NCBI GenBank assembly: GCA_963710735.1
Contig: CAVQBN010000008.1
Coordinates: 62,001 to 126,000, forward strand
Reading direction: 5' to 3'
Origin: FEN-1297 sp963710735
GTDB taxonomy: Bacteria; Bacteroidota; Ignavibacteria; Ignavibacteriales; Ignavibacteriaceae
Length of the DNA stretch: 64,000 nt
The notes under the pieces: model-generated
Database searches by the model: none
The model's input: only the letters and a program-made list of their open reading frames with translations
Told to the model about the DNA's origin: nothing
Position numbers and translations under genes: made by a program
Part shown: in pieces, positions 1 through 8,640 of the stretch
Position numbering within the stretch: the first letter of the stretch is position 1
Layout of the letters: each line of letters begins with the position of its first letter

Positions 1-91
1 CCCTTATGGGGGGATCCGTTATTGCCATAGCTGCCATTACTGCCGGGCAGTGAATGTTCTCTTAATCTACACTGGTTTGGTATGTGAAAAA

Positions 92-643
92 TTATACTTC
101 TACTAAAGCAAATTCAGTATTAACAGTATTAACTTTCATTTCTTCCAAATCGAAAGGCTTGGTAGTAATGTCGGCTTGATACTGCTTCCAGGTTTCTTCA
201 TCGAAAATATACATAACCTTACCGGCTATCTCCGTATGTCTGCTTGGCTCAAAAGTTGTCTCAATGCCTGTTGTATAAGATCTATCCATACCGAGTGCAA
301 CAATATCGGAAAGCATTACCGGGAAGTATGTTTTGAATGGGCGATTGACTGTTCTTGGAAGTCCTAAAAATGCATGAAAACCTTTTGGATATTTTGAATA
401 GATGCGCCAATCGTAGGTACTTAATTGTTTAAATTTTTCTATAATGCCGTCTTCATCTATATAAACTTTTCCTAATTTCATTTTTGCTCTTTCAAACAGA
501 GTATATATTTCAGGTGTCGATGGTTTGAAAAAGGATATTTTACGATCAAATAATTTATAAAATATTCCGCACTCATATTCCACGCGATTCGTCTCAAATA
601 GCTTTCGTTCAGCTTGATCAGTCATATTATACGCTAAGCACAT
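92..643 (-). CDS. Hypothetical protein, 183 aa
   Basis: I do not recognise this protein. It is a soluble-looking protein of mixed charge without a signal peptide or membrane segment, rich in aromatic residues and ending in an acidic tail. The start at 643 is supported by AAGG about six bases upstream on the minus strand. It stands alone: nothing is visible between it and the window edge except a short palindrome near 35-56, and the next gene upstream is on the other strand. Whether it is a real gene rests on its length, a plausible ribosome site and ordinary amino-acid composition; no function is proposed. Confidence 0.6.
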   Translation of the reverse strand: MCLAYNMTDQAERKLFETNRVEYECGIFYKLFDRKISFFKPSTPEIYTLFERAKMKLGKVYIDEDGIIEKFKQLSTYDWRIYSKYPKGFHAFLGLPRTVNRPFKTYFPVMLSDIVALGMDRSYTTGIETTFEPSRHTEIAGKVMYIFDEETWKQYQADITTKPFDLEEMKVNTVNTEFALVEV

Positions 644-692
644 ATCGTCCTTCTATTCTTTATAACTTGTAATTATAACTTCTGTCCTAGGA

Positions 693-795
693 GTCTCACT
701 TCTAGGGTAGCTCGATTTACACAGTCAAAATAAAGTCTAAGAAAATTAAAGATGGTGATATTGGTCTCAATTCTAGGAAGGTATGATTTATACAG
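693..795. repeat. Imperfect 32-nt direct repeat in a gene-less gap
   Basis: The 380-base gap between the first gene and the toxin-antitoxin pair holds no convincing gene. Two related 32-base units lie at 693-724 and 764-795, 71 bases apart, both beginning GTCTCA and ending ACAG, with 24 of 32 positions identical. They could be decayed repeats or regulatory sites; no function is evident. Confidence 0.3.
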
Positions 796-1020
796 CAAAA
801 CATAGCAAACCCCGATGTGGTCATGCAATCCAATGCTTACTTCAGCGGAACTTCATGCTTGTACTGCAGATTATCAAAACCCAATCATTGCCGTATTTTT
901 TATCTAAGCGCAGCCGGTATTGTAACGCGGCAGCCGGAGAGTATTTTTATTATATGCATTGGGTAAAAAGATAAAAGTAAACACAACCCGGAACTTGGGA
1001 AAGCTTTATTGCTATTAACA

Positions 1021-1051
1021 TTGACAACATGTCAAATCTGACATATATTTG
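1021..1051 (+). promoter_or_regulatory. Promoter of the toxin-antitoxin pair with overlapping dyads
   Basis: TTG at 1021 and TATATTTG at 1044-1051 are separated by 20 bases, fitting the Bacteroidota TTTG-N19-21-TANNTTTG promoter; it also reads as TTGACA-N17-TATATT. Two inverted repeats overlap it: TTGACA-N3-TGTCAA (1021-1035) and TGTCA-N4-TGACA (1030-1043). These are natural candidates for the antitoxin operator, which would give the usual autorepression. Transcription would start close to the ATG at 1056, so the toxin message may be nearly leaderless. Confidence 0.55.
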
Positions 1052-1055
1052 CACT

Positions 1056-1349
1056 ATGAGTTTACAAGATAAACACCTCGTCTGGTTACATGGAGAGATT
1101 AAAACTCCTCCATTTTCTTCTGCTGCCAGGATTGAGGCCGGATATCTTTTCCGACTTCTCCAGATGAGAGAAAAGTTAAAAATGCCTCATTCGAGGCCAA
1201 TGCCTAATATTGGTTCAAACTGTCACGAACTTCGTATTAATGATGATGCAATAATAATTCTTGAGGTATTTAATAAGAAAACTCAACAGACTCCAAAGAA
1301 GGTTATTGAAATTTGCAAAAAGAGAATTAAGGAATATGACAATGAATAA
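1056..1349 (+). CDS. HigB/RelE-like toxin, apparently internally deleted
   Basis: This is a phage Gp49/HigB-type member of the RelE toxin superfamily (ribosome-dependent mRNA interferases). Recognisable family pieces are the N-terminal KHLVWLHGEIKTPPF, the central SNCHELRI and the C-terminal VFNKKTQQTPKKVIE. Between HELRIND and DAIIILEVF the usual segment with the WR-x-x-Y type strand and catalytic arginine is missing, so roughly 12-18 residues appear to be lost in frame, next to a short GATGAT repeat. The toxin is therefore probably inactive (inference). I chose the ATG at 1056 because family members start there and the promoter lies over the further upstream ATG at 1029. It overlaps the antitoxin start by 8 bases. 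Confidence 0.7.
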   Translation: MSLQDKHLVWLHGEIKTPPFSSAARIEAGYLFRLLQMREKLKMPHSRPMPNIGSNCHELRINDDAIIILEVFNKKTQQTPKKVIEICKKRIKEYDNE

Positions 1350-1653
1350 AGAGAAACAGAAAAAGCTAGTGAAAAAGGGTTGGAAAATTGGTTCTGCCAA
1401 AGAGTTTCTAGGTTTATCGAATGAAGAATCCTTATATATAGAATTAAAAATTAAGCTTAGCTCTAATCTAAGAAAATTACGAACCGAGCAGAACATAACA
1501 CAAGTTGAACTTGCTAAAATTCTAAAGTCCAGCCAGTCCCGTGTAGCAAAAATTGAAACAGGAGACCCATCTGTGTCTCTTGATCTTATCATTAGATCAT
1601 TGCTAGCCCTTGGAACATCTAAAAAGGACATAGCTCGAACTATCTCATCTTAA
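1342..1653 (+). CDS. HigA-like XRE-family antitoxin
   Basis: This 103-residue protein has a Cro/C1-type helix-turn-helix in its C-terminal two thirds (LRKLRTEQNITQVELAKIL followed by SQSRVAKIETG), as in HigA antitoxins that bind both the cognate toxin and the operator. The ATG at 1342 overlaps the toxin stop and has AAGG about nine bases upstream; an ATG at 1336 is possible but too close to that site. The overlap implies translational coupling. Overlapping dyads at 1021-1043 are its likely operator. The antitoxin looks intact although its partner toxin seems damaged. Confidence 0.75.
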   Translation: MNKEKQKKLVKKGWKIGSAKEFLGLSNEESLYIELKIKLSSNLRKLRTEQNITQVELAKILKSSQSRVAKIETGDPSVSLDLIIRSLLALGTSKKDIARTISS

Positions 1654-1914
1654 TATTTTTCTTTTAATGTAGAAAAATTAAAGCTCAATTCTTTGTTTAT
1701 AATCCGGGTTTGAATATTATAGTGAGTGTTTGCAAAATATCAAGGAAACCCTTGTAACACAGAATAATTTTTTTAAAACTTACACGATGTTTCACAGAGC
1801 GAAAAAATTGTAAAATACTTTTTTGATTGGAAGACTTAACAACCAAACCCATGCAAACATGCCCAACTTTAGTTGAGACCTCGTAAAAGGCGGGCCCCAT
1901 GCAATCATGGTCTT

Positions 1915-2643
1915 TTATTTCTTGCTTAGCGTAATATTTCCGTTGCCGATATTCAAATAAATGCTGCCGGTGCCATTGCCCAGTGTGCCGCTTAGTATTC
2001 TTTCGTATGACTTCGGGTTTAACAAACTCAAACCGTTATTGTGTATGTGACCGTTTCCTACTTTAGCACTGACAGCCGCATTTGTATTGCCGGGGATTTT
2101 CAAATCAATTGAACCGTTGCCGATAGACATTGCAACATTACACTTATCCTTCAAAACAACATCGGCATCTGCGTTGCCGTTTCCGATATTAATAATCAAA
2201 TTTTGTGTAGTTGAATTAACGGAAACATTTCCGTTGCCTAGATTCAAATTGTAGTTGAAATTATCCGGCATTACAATTCCAAGCTTAATTTCATAACCTC
2301 TGTCATCGTTCTTCGGCTGGTCGACTTTTATTCTTACACCAGAACTGCTTTTGGTTGTATTGATGCTTATACTCGATAAATGTGCCTTAGCATCATCCTT
2401 GCTTTCACTGCTTTTAACTTTTTTTTCGATTTTACAATAAATGTTTTTTGCAGTATCGGAAGATGTTATAACAATATTACCGTTAGAGTTTTCAATTGTT
2501 AAGTCTGTTTGCCCGTTAAGTGTAATTACCCGCGATTCAGTTGATGAAGATTCATGCTGACCTAAAAGGAAATGGCCTTTTCTGCAGCCGGAAATAGTTA
2601 ACAACAAAAGTGCGAACAAAGTTAAAATAATTGATGCTCTCAT
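1915..2643 (-). CDS. Lipoprotein with DUF4097-like beta-helix repeats
   Basis: This is a 242-residue exported lipoprotein. An N-terminal hydrophobic stretch ends in a lipobox LTISGC with the lipidated Cys at about residue 20. The mature part is a series of beta repeats built around the recurring motif N/GNGN (at least six copies, such as IGNGNA and VGNGHI), typical of DUF4097/putative auto-transporter adhesin head folds found in Bacteroidota. The role is unknown, probably periplasmic or outer-membrane associated. A strong GGAGG lies upstream of the start. The 260 bases downstream, toward the antitoxin, hold nothing I can support. Confidence 0.75.
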   Translation of the reverse strand: MRASIILTLFALLLLTISGCRKGHFLLGQHESSSTESRVITLNGQTDLTIENSNGNIVITSSDTAKNIYCKIEKKVKSSESKDDAKAHLSSISINTTKSSSGVRIKVDQPKNDDRGYEIKLGIVMPDNFNYNLNLGNGNVSVNSTTQNLIINIGNGNADADVVLKDKCNVAMSIGNGSIDLKIPGNTNAAVSAKVGNGHIHNNGLSLLNPKSYERILSGTLGNGTGSIYLNIGNGNITLSKK

Positions 2644-2883
2644 AGTACCTCCAGTATATTCTGTTAAACGAAACCGGGAATGGATAAGTAAAAAAATATT
2701 TGGATGATTTTACTGCCGGCTTACTCCCTGATCCCTTTTCTAAATGATATTAAAATGTCATTGACAAATTGTAATTAGGGAAATATAAAGTCAAGAAAAT
2801 TTATTTGAATGGTAATTTGCAGAAAACTAATTTGTCTTCCCGGGCGGACTTGCCCACCGGGTCTGTTGCATAACTTCTTTTGT

Positions 2884-2960
2884 GTCACTCCCGTGAAAAC
2901 GGGAGTCTATTTTGGACTCATATTAAACATATTATGGATTCCCACTTTCGTGGGAATGAC
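2884..2960. repeat. REP-like paired palindrome element
   Basis: The 77-base unit has two 24-base arms in inverted orientation (2884-2907 and 2937-2960), each with an internal palindrome of the type CTCCCGTGAAAACGGGAG and TTCCCACTTTCGTGGGAA and each bounded by GTCAC/GTCAT. This is the widespread form of small dispersed bacterial repeats. A half copy occurs at 24109-24132. The rest of the 2644-3149 gap holds GC-rich repeat-like scraps but no gene. Confidence 0.65.
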
Positions 2961-3149
2961 ATTTTATATAGTTGTGCAACAAACTCTATCGGCATGCAGG
3001 CGCGGCGGAATAATTCAATACAAAAACCTAAATCACACATCCGACATTTGCTGGTTATCTACAGTTGAATTGGGTTAAATTATATTTAACTTGCAGACGC
3101 GGAGAGTCATTTAATTAAAATCAATAATAAATTTTTAGGGAGGCACGTT

Positions 3150-3671
3150 ATGCATAAATATTTTTTATCGCTTATGTTGTTTCTGTTAATACCCGCTCTG
3201 GTTTACAGTCAAGGGATGAAACAGGGCTCAAAGGATGCAAAATATAAGGAGGTCTATAACGAAGTTTTAACCGCATTAACCAGCGGGAAGACCGATAATC
3301 TGGATAAATATATGGCATCGGACTTTATCGAACATTCTCCTAGTCCGGCGATGACGAAAAAAACCGGTATTGAAGCTGCTAAAGAAATCTTCGCCAGTTA
3401 TCATAAGATTTTCCCGGATATGAAAGCAAAAGTTAACAAAATTGCTGTTTCCGGCGATTATCTTTTTGCTTACATAACATTTACCGGTACCACTGCTGAA
3501 CCTTATATGGGAATGCCGGCTAATCATAAAATGACGATGAACCAGGTGGATTTAATTCGTTTCAAGGGAGATAAAATGGCTGAACACTGGGGATTTATTT
3601 CTGATGCAGATGTGATGAACATGATGCCGCACGGTAAACCAATGCAAGGCGGAATGGAAAAGCATAAGTAA
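3150..3671 (+). CDS. Exported SnoaL-like / ester cyclase protein
   Basis: A 173-residue protein with a clear signal peptide (hydrophobic residues 4-18, cleavage probably after ALVYS). The mature part matches the SnoaL-like polyketide cyclase fold of the NTF2 superfamily: YKEVYNEVLTAL helix, IEHSP, a FPDMKAKV strand, AYITFTGT and the final VDLIRFKGDKMAEHWGF. Members range from cyclases to proteins with no known reaction, so a substrate cannot be named. The His- and Met-rich tail is unusual. GGGAGG lies upstream and a good terminator follows, so it is probably a single-gene unit. Confidence 0.75.
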   Translation: MHKYFLSLMLFLLIPALVYSQGMKQGSKDAKYKEVYNEVLTALTSGKTDNLDKYMASDFIEHSPSPAMTKKTGIEAAKEIFASYHKIFPDMKAKVNKIAVSGDYLFAYITFTGTTAEPYMGMPANHKMTMNQVDLIRFKGDKMAEHWGFISDADVMNMMPHGKPMQGGMEKHK

Positions 3672-3688
3672 TCCATTAAAAGAAATTT

Positions 3689-3720
3689 AAAATGTCACGG
3701 CTTTGTCGTGACATTTTTAT
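3689..3720 (+). terminator. Rho-independent terminator
   Basis: A perfect AATGTCACG / CGTGACATT stem with a short loop is followed by a T-rich run, just behind the SnoaL-like gene. Confidence 0.8.
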
Positions 3721-3828
3721 TTAATTCATAAAATCTGTTTCTCACAACAATAGGAGAGCATTTCTTTTCAATCCGCCAGTGGATTTTTTTGTAAATTTAC
3801 AACTATCAAAAGAATTAATGGAATTGTT

Positions 3829-4839
3829 ATGCCGCGGGAAAATACAATCGTCTCTTTTAAAGAATTAAAACTGCAGTTCAAACGAGTGCTGACAAAGGAA
3901 GGTTTCCATGAGGAAAAGGCTGAGTTACTTGCCTCGGTTTTTGCAGAAAACAATTTATCGGGAAAAGCATCTCACGGATTAAACAGATTCTCAGGATTTA
4001 TAGATTCAGTGCGAAAAGGTTATGTAAAGAAAAATGTTGAGCCTGAGAAGATCTCAAGTTTGAGTTCCCTGGAACAGTGGGACGGTAAATTTGGCGCGGG
4101 CCCGGTTAATGCAATGTTCTGCATGCAGAGAGCGATTGAACTTGCAAAAGATTTCGGTATAGGTTGTGTCGCTCTTAGAAATACAAACCATTGGATGTGC
4201 GGCGGTACTTACGGCTGGAAAGCCGCCGAAGCCGGTTTCATTTACATCAGCTGGACAAATGCAATTCCTATGATGCCTCCCTGGGGAAGCCTCGAACCTA
4301 AGCTCGGGAATAATCCGCTAGTCGTAGCTGTTCCCTCTCCAAATGGACATATTGTTCTCGACTTCGCTATGACGCAGTATTCATACGGTGCACTTGAAAT
4401 TCTTAAACAGAAAAATAAGAACACCGAATATGATGCGGGCTTCGACAGCAAAGGAAATCTTACAAAAGATCCTTCGGAAGTATTAAAAACAAAAGGAGGA
4501 TTGCCGATAGGATTATGGAAAGGCGCAGGCTTCTCACTTGTGCTTGATCTTTTAGCTTCAATTTTATCCGGAGGAAATTCATCTTACAGAGTAGGGAAAC
4601 AAAATATTGAAATGGGAGTCTCTCAAGTGTATATTGCATTCAATCCGTCGCTTCCCGGCATAAAGGAACATGCAATGGAAATTATTAACGAAACAATTGA
4701 AGATCTGCATTCAAGTACACAGATAGATAAGAATGAAATTTACTATCCCGGCGAAACCTCGGCAAAAAAGAGAAAAAAATATTTGAAGGAAGGCATTCCC
4801 CTTAACCCGGTGCAGTGGAAACAGCTTTTGGAAATGTGA
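3829..4839 (+). CDS. yiaK: 2,3-diketo-L-gulonate reductase-like (YiaK/DlgD family)
   Basis: This 336-residue protein belongs to the Ldh2/malate-lactate dehydrogenase family of NAD(P)-dependent 2-oxoacid reductases that are unrelated to Rossmann LDH. The closest resemblance I see is E. coli YiaK: ASHGLNRF with the catalytic-type His near residue 49, the block RNTNHWMCGGTYGW at 118-130, SWTNAIPMMPPWG at 141-153 and a C-terminal GLPIGLWKGAGFSLVLD. Length equals the family norm. No sugar catabolism genes are adjacent, so the physiological substrate is uncertain. The start has no strong ribosome site. Confidence 0.8.
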   Translation: MPRENTIVSFKELKLQFKRVLTKEGFHEEKAELLASVFAENNLSGKASHGLNRFSGFIDSVRKGYVKKNVEPEKISSLSSLEQWDGKFGAGPVNAMFCMQRAIELAKDFGIGCVALRNTNHWMCGGTYGWKAAEAGFIYISWTNAIPMMPPWGSLEPKLGNNPLVVAVPSPNGHIVLDFAMTQYSYGALEILKQKNKNTEYDAGFDSKGNLTKDPSEVLKTKGGLPIGLWKGAGFSLVLDLLASILSGGNSSYRVGKQNIEMGVSQVYIAFNPSLPGIKEHAMEIINETIEDLHSSTQIDKNEIYYPGETSAKKRKKYLKEGIPLNPVQWKQLLEM

Positions 4840-5005
4840 AAACAAAAAATTTAATAGCAAGTTGATTTTTCTATCTGTGAAAATCGGTATAATCAGTGTT
4901 ATCTGTGTGCTATTGTTTTGTTAGCTAAAAATTTTTTAATAACAGGTAAGAATTTTTTTTAATATCTTTATCGAAAGAAAAAATCACATTAAAGCGGACA
5001 TTAAA

Positions 5006-7489
5006 ATGAAACTGAAATTTTCCTTAGCCGTCGTCATTTCACTATTAATAATTTCAATATTTCCTTTTGGCTGTTCAAGCACAAGCAAGATTGAAAAAAC
5101 TGAAAGCAGCAAACCCGGCTTGCTTCCCGGCAAATATGCAGGCTACACACTGCTGCCCAACGGCTGGAGGCTTTCGCCTGTCGGTGACCAGGTCGGAATA
5201 GGCGAGCTTCCGTTAAATATGGTTGTTACAAACGATGGAAGATATGCAATTACATCCAACAGCGGAATGGGGGAGAATTCTCTTTCGGTTGTTGACGTTA
5301 AGGAAAAGAAAGAAGTGCAGCGTTATGTTCTTAAGGAAACATGGTACGGACTTGCATTTAATGGGGACGACTCGAAACTTTTTGTCTCTGCCAGCAACGA
5401 AAATTTTATTTATATATTTAACTTTAACGATGGGAAACTATCCATTCAGGATTCAATTTTACTTGGAAAGCCTTATCCTAAAGAAAGCATCTCGGTTACC
5501 GGACTCGATTATATTAAAAGTAAAAACTTACTGCTAGCTGTATCCAAAGAAAGCAATTCATTGTATGTCTGCGATGTGAATTCAAAAAAAGTAGTTGGAA
5601 CAGTTAAACTTGACGGCGAGTGTTATGATGTAAAAAGCAACGCTGCAGGTACTATTGCTTACGTTTCTGTTTGGGGTAAAGCTTCAATTGCTGTTGTGGA
5701 TTTAAATAGTCTTAAAGTAATCAACATGATAAAAGTAGGCGATCATCCTTGTCAATTAATATTAACAAAAGACGGTTCGCGGTTATTTGTTGCAAACGCA
5801 AATAATAATACTGTTTCAGCAGTCGATTTGAAACGTAAGAAGGAAACCGAGACGATTAATTCCGCATTATCTCCTGATGTACCTTACGGAAGTACAACGA
5901 ATGCAATTTGCTTTAACGGTAACGATTCTGTTTTGTATGTTGCTAACGCAGATAATAATTACTTGGCATTGTTTGATATAAGCGAACCTAATAAAACTAA
6001 AAGTCTGGGTTTCGTTCCTGTGGGCTGGTATCCTACGGCGGTTCAATATATTCCCGGAACAAGTCAAATTCTGGTTGCAAACGGAAAGGGGTTAACGTCA
6101 ATGGCTAATCCCAATGGCCCGGATCCTCTTAAAAGATGGCCGAAAGATGTTCAGTATATCGGAAGATTATTTAAGGGTACTTTATCAATTATAAATAATC
6201 CTGATGAACAAACGCTTGGCGAGTACAGCAAGCGGGTTTATGATAACACACCTTATGTTTACAAGAAAAAAGATTGGGAGGGAATTCAAACTATAATTCC
6301 CGATAAGCATGATGAACTGGGAAGTGCAGTAATAAAACATGTCTTTTATATCATAAAAGAAAACCGTACTTATGATGAAGTATTCGGAGATATTAAAGAA
6401 GGCAATGGCGATTCTTCTCTTTGTTTTTTCCCTTATAAGATTTCTCCGAATGAACATAAGTTGGTAACAGATTTTACTCTTTACGATAATTTTTATGCCG
6501 ATGCGGAAGTAAGTGCAGACGGCCATAACTGGTCAACTGCAGCATATGCATCCGACTATGTTGAAAAAGATTGGCCGGCAAATTACAGCCGCCGCGGTGT
6601 ACCATATAGATTTGAAGGCGGCTACCCTCTTGCCGCACCCTCTTCAGGTTATATCTGGAATGATGTTATTAATCATAATAAAACTCTAAGGGATTACGGG
6701 GAATTCGTTGAGGGAGTAAAAGGTAAAGAAGGTGTTTATGATGCCAGGGATGAAGATTTAAATGAATATACTTGTCATTCTTATCCAGGCTGGGACCTGG
6801 AGCTGAGCGACATTATTCGTTACGATAAATGGAAAGAAGATTTTGAAAAACTTGAAAAAGAAAATGCCGTTCCGGGACTAAGCATTATGAGGCTGCCTAA
6901 CGATCATACGCAGGGAACAAGAAAGGGAAAGCTAACTCCGCAGGCTTATGTTGCTCAAAATGATTATGCTCTTGGATTAATTGTTCAGACAATTTCTCAC
7001 AGTAAAATCTGGAAAAGCTCCATAATTTTTATTTTGGAAGATGATGCACAGGACGGCTCAGACCATGTTGACGCACACCGCTCTACCCTTCTGGTTGTCA
7101 GTCCGTATATCAAAAGACATTACGTGGATCATACGATGTACTCAACTTCAAGCGTGCTTAAAACAATAGAACTTATTCTTGGATTACCACCGATGACGCA
7201 ATATGATTTATCGGCTACACCGATTTTATTCTCGATAACAAACAAGCCCGACTTTGAATCTTACGATGTAACAAAACCGTTAATAGATATTAATCAAACT
7301 AACCTGGCAAGTGCATACGGTTCGGCAGAAAGTGAAAAGCTAAATTTCACAAGGGAAGATGCGGTTCCGGATAGGATATTCAATGAAATTTTATGGAAGG
7401 CGATAAAAGGAAAGAACTCGGTTATGCCCGCGCCTGTTAGAAGCGCATTTGTAAAGATTGTACATAAAGCAGATAAAGATGATGATTAA
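5006..7489 (+). CDS. Lipoprotein: YncE-type beta-propeller fused to phosphoesterase
   Basis: An 827-residue exported protein. A signal peptide ends at FPFGC with the lipid Cys at residue 23. Residues about 60-370 form a YVTN/YncE-like beta-propeller with repeats such as VVDVKEKKEV, VVDLNSLKVI and SAVDLKRKKE. Residues from about 444 (YIIKENRTYDEVFGD) to the end are an alkaline-phosphatase-superfamily phosphoesterase, with a metal-site-like EDDAQDGSDHVDAHRS near 678-693. The substrate is unknown; such bifunctional proteins are described in Bacteroidota only as predicted phosphoesterases. It is flanked by spacers on both sides and appears monocistronic. Confidence 0.8.
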   Translation: MKLKFSLAVVISLLIISIFPFGCSSTSKIEKTESSKPGLLPGKYAGYTLLPNGWRLSPVGDQVGIGELPLNMVVTNDGRYAITSNSGMGENSLSVVDVKEKKEVQRYVLKETWYGLAFNGDDSKLFVSASNENFIYIFNFNDGKLSIQDSILLGKPYPKESISVTGLDYIKSKNLLLAVSKESNSLYVCDVNSKKVVGTVKLDGECYDVKSNAAGTIAYVSVWGKASIAVVDLNSLKVINMIKVGDHPCQLILTKDGSRLFVANANNNTVSAVDLKRKKETETINSALSPDVPYGSTTNAICFNGNDSVLYVANADNNYLALFDISEPNKTKSLGFVPVGWYPTAVQYIPGTSQILVANGKGLTSMANPNGPDPLKRWPKDVQYIGRLFKGTLSIINNPDEQTLGEYSKRVYDNTPYVYKKKDWEGIQTIIPDKHDELGSAVIKHVFYIIKENRTYDEVFGDIKEGNGDSSLCFFPYKISPNEHKLVTDFTLYDNFYADAEVSADGHNWSTAAYASDYVEKDWPANYSRRGVPYRFEGGYPLAAPSSGYIWNDVINHNKTLRDYGEFVEGVKGKEGVYDARDEDLNEYTCHSYPGWDLELSDIIRYDKWKEDFEKLEKENAVPGLSIMRLPNDHTQGTRKGKLTPQAYVAQNDYALGLIVQTISHSKIWKSSIIFILEDDAQDGSDHVDAHRSTLLVVSPYIKRHYVDHTMYSTSSVLKTIELILGLPPMTQYDLSATPILFSITNKPDFESYDVTKPLIDINQTNLASAYGSAESEKLNFTREDAVPDRIFNEILWKAIKGKNSVMPAPVRSAFVKIVHKADKDDD

Positions 7490-7587
7490 AATTTAGCTTT
7501 GTTCTAAATTAAATTTATATTTTGGGTTACTAATTCACACAACAGTTTCTAATTAATGATCGTGCTAAATAAAGCGGGAGACGGTCT

Positions 7588-8502
7588 ATGGATCAGTTCA
7601 CATATTGGCTTGAGAGAACATTTGATATAACCCCGGAACTGCAGGGAAAGTTCTTAGCAACTTTCTTAACCATAATTATCCTCTGGGTGCTTCGAAAAAT
7701 TGTGCTGTATTTTATATTTCACCGCAGTAAAGATATTAGGATACAGTACCGCTGGAGAAAATCTTCTTCATATATTGCTTTTGCAATCGGGTTCCTTCTT
7801 ATCGGGAGAGTCTGGTTCGAGGGATTTCAGGCTGTTGCTACCTTCTTCGGGCTGCTCTCGGCGGGTTTAGCAATTGCTTTGAAAGATCCGCTGGCTAATC
7901 TTGCGGGATGGGCATTTATATTATGGCGCAAACCTTTTGAAGTAGGCGACAGGATTCAAATAGGCGAAACATCCGGTGACATAATTGATATCCGGATATT
8001 TCAGTTTTCCCTTATGGAAATTGGAAATTGGGTCGATGCCGATCAAAGTACCGGCAGAATAATGCACATACCGAATGGAAAAGTATTCACAGAAGTTCAG
8101 GCAAACTTCAGCAAGGGTTTCGATTATATCTGGGACGAGATCCCGGTTCTTGTTACATTCGAAAGCAATTGGAAAAAAGCAAAAGAGATTCTTGCAAAGA
8201 TTGTTCACAAAAATGCGGAACATCTCAGTGCCGGTGCCGAGGATAAAATTAAAGCTGCGTCCAAAAAGTTCATGATATTTTATACAAAGCTTACACCGAT
8301 TGTTTATACCAGCGTTAAGGACAGCGGAGTACTATTAACAATTAGATATTTGTGTGATCCGAAGAAACGAAGAGACAGCGAGCAATTAATGTGGGAAGAT
8401 ATTCTGAATGAGTTTTCAAAATCAGGCGATATTGATTTTGCATATCCTACTCAACGCTTTTATAATAACTTAAATGAAGGCAAACCGGATAATAAGACTT
8501 AA
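7588..8502 (+). CDS. MscS-family mechanosensitive channel
   Basis: A 304-residue inner-membrane channel protein. Three predicted membrane segments lie in the first 110 residues, the third containing the Ala/Gly-rich pore helix LLSAGLAIALKDPLANLAG. It is followed by the beta domain signature KPFEVGDRIQIGETSGDI and an alpha/beta C-terminal domain, as in small MscS proteins that open under hypo-osmotic stress. GGGAG precedes the start. It follows the phosphoesterase after about 100 bases that include a weak AATTTAG/CTAAATT hairpin, so it is likely transcribed separately. Confidence 0.85.
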   Translation: MDQFTYWLERTFDITPELQGKFLATFLTIIILWVLRKIVLYFIFHRSKDIRIQYRWRKSSSYIAFAIGFLLIGRVWFEGFQAVATFFGLLSAGLAIALKDPLANLAGWAFILWRKPFEVGDRIQIGETSGDIIDIRIFQFSLMEIGNWVDADQSTGRIMHIPNGKVFTEVQANFSKGFDYIWDEIPVLVTFESNWKKAKEILAKIVHKNAEHLSAGAEDKIKAASKKFMIFYTKLTPIVYTSVKDSGVLLTIRYLCDPKKRRDSEQLMWEDILNEFSKSGDIDFAYPTQRFYNNLNEGKPDNKT

Positions 8503-8640
8503 TATAATTTTTTTATTTTCATTAGGAATTTTCTTCAATTCCTATAAAATTGTCTTTACTCACTTAAAAAGTCATTCAATACATTATTTTAAAAGTTAAA
8601 CTAAAAGGAATTTCTACGGTAAAATAGCTTTTACTAATAA

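Noticed and set aside
783..974. Short plus-strand open frame in the first gap
   Set aside because: No ribosome site, codon use is poor and it begins within a direct repeat.
1697..1900. Small minus-strand open frame
   Set aside because: No ribosome site, unusual composition and no recognisable feature.
2809..3078. Plus-strand open frames across the repeat region
   Set aside because: They run through the inverted-repeat element, which explains the open frame.
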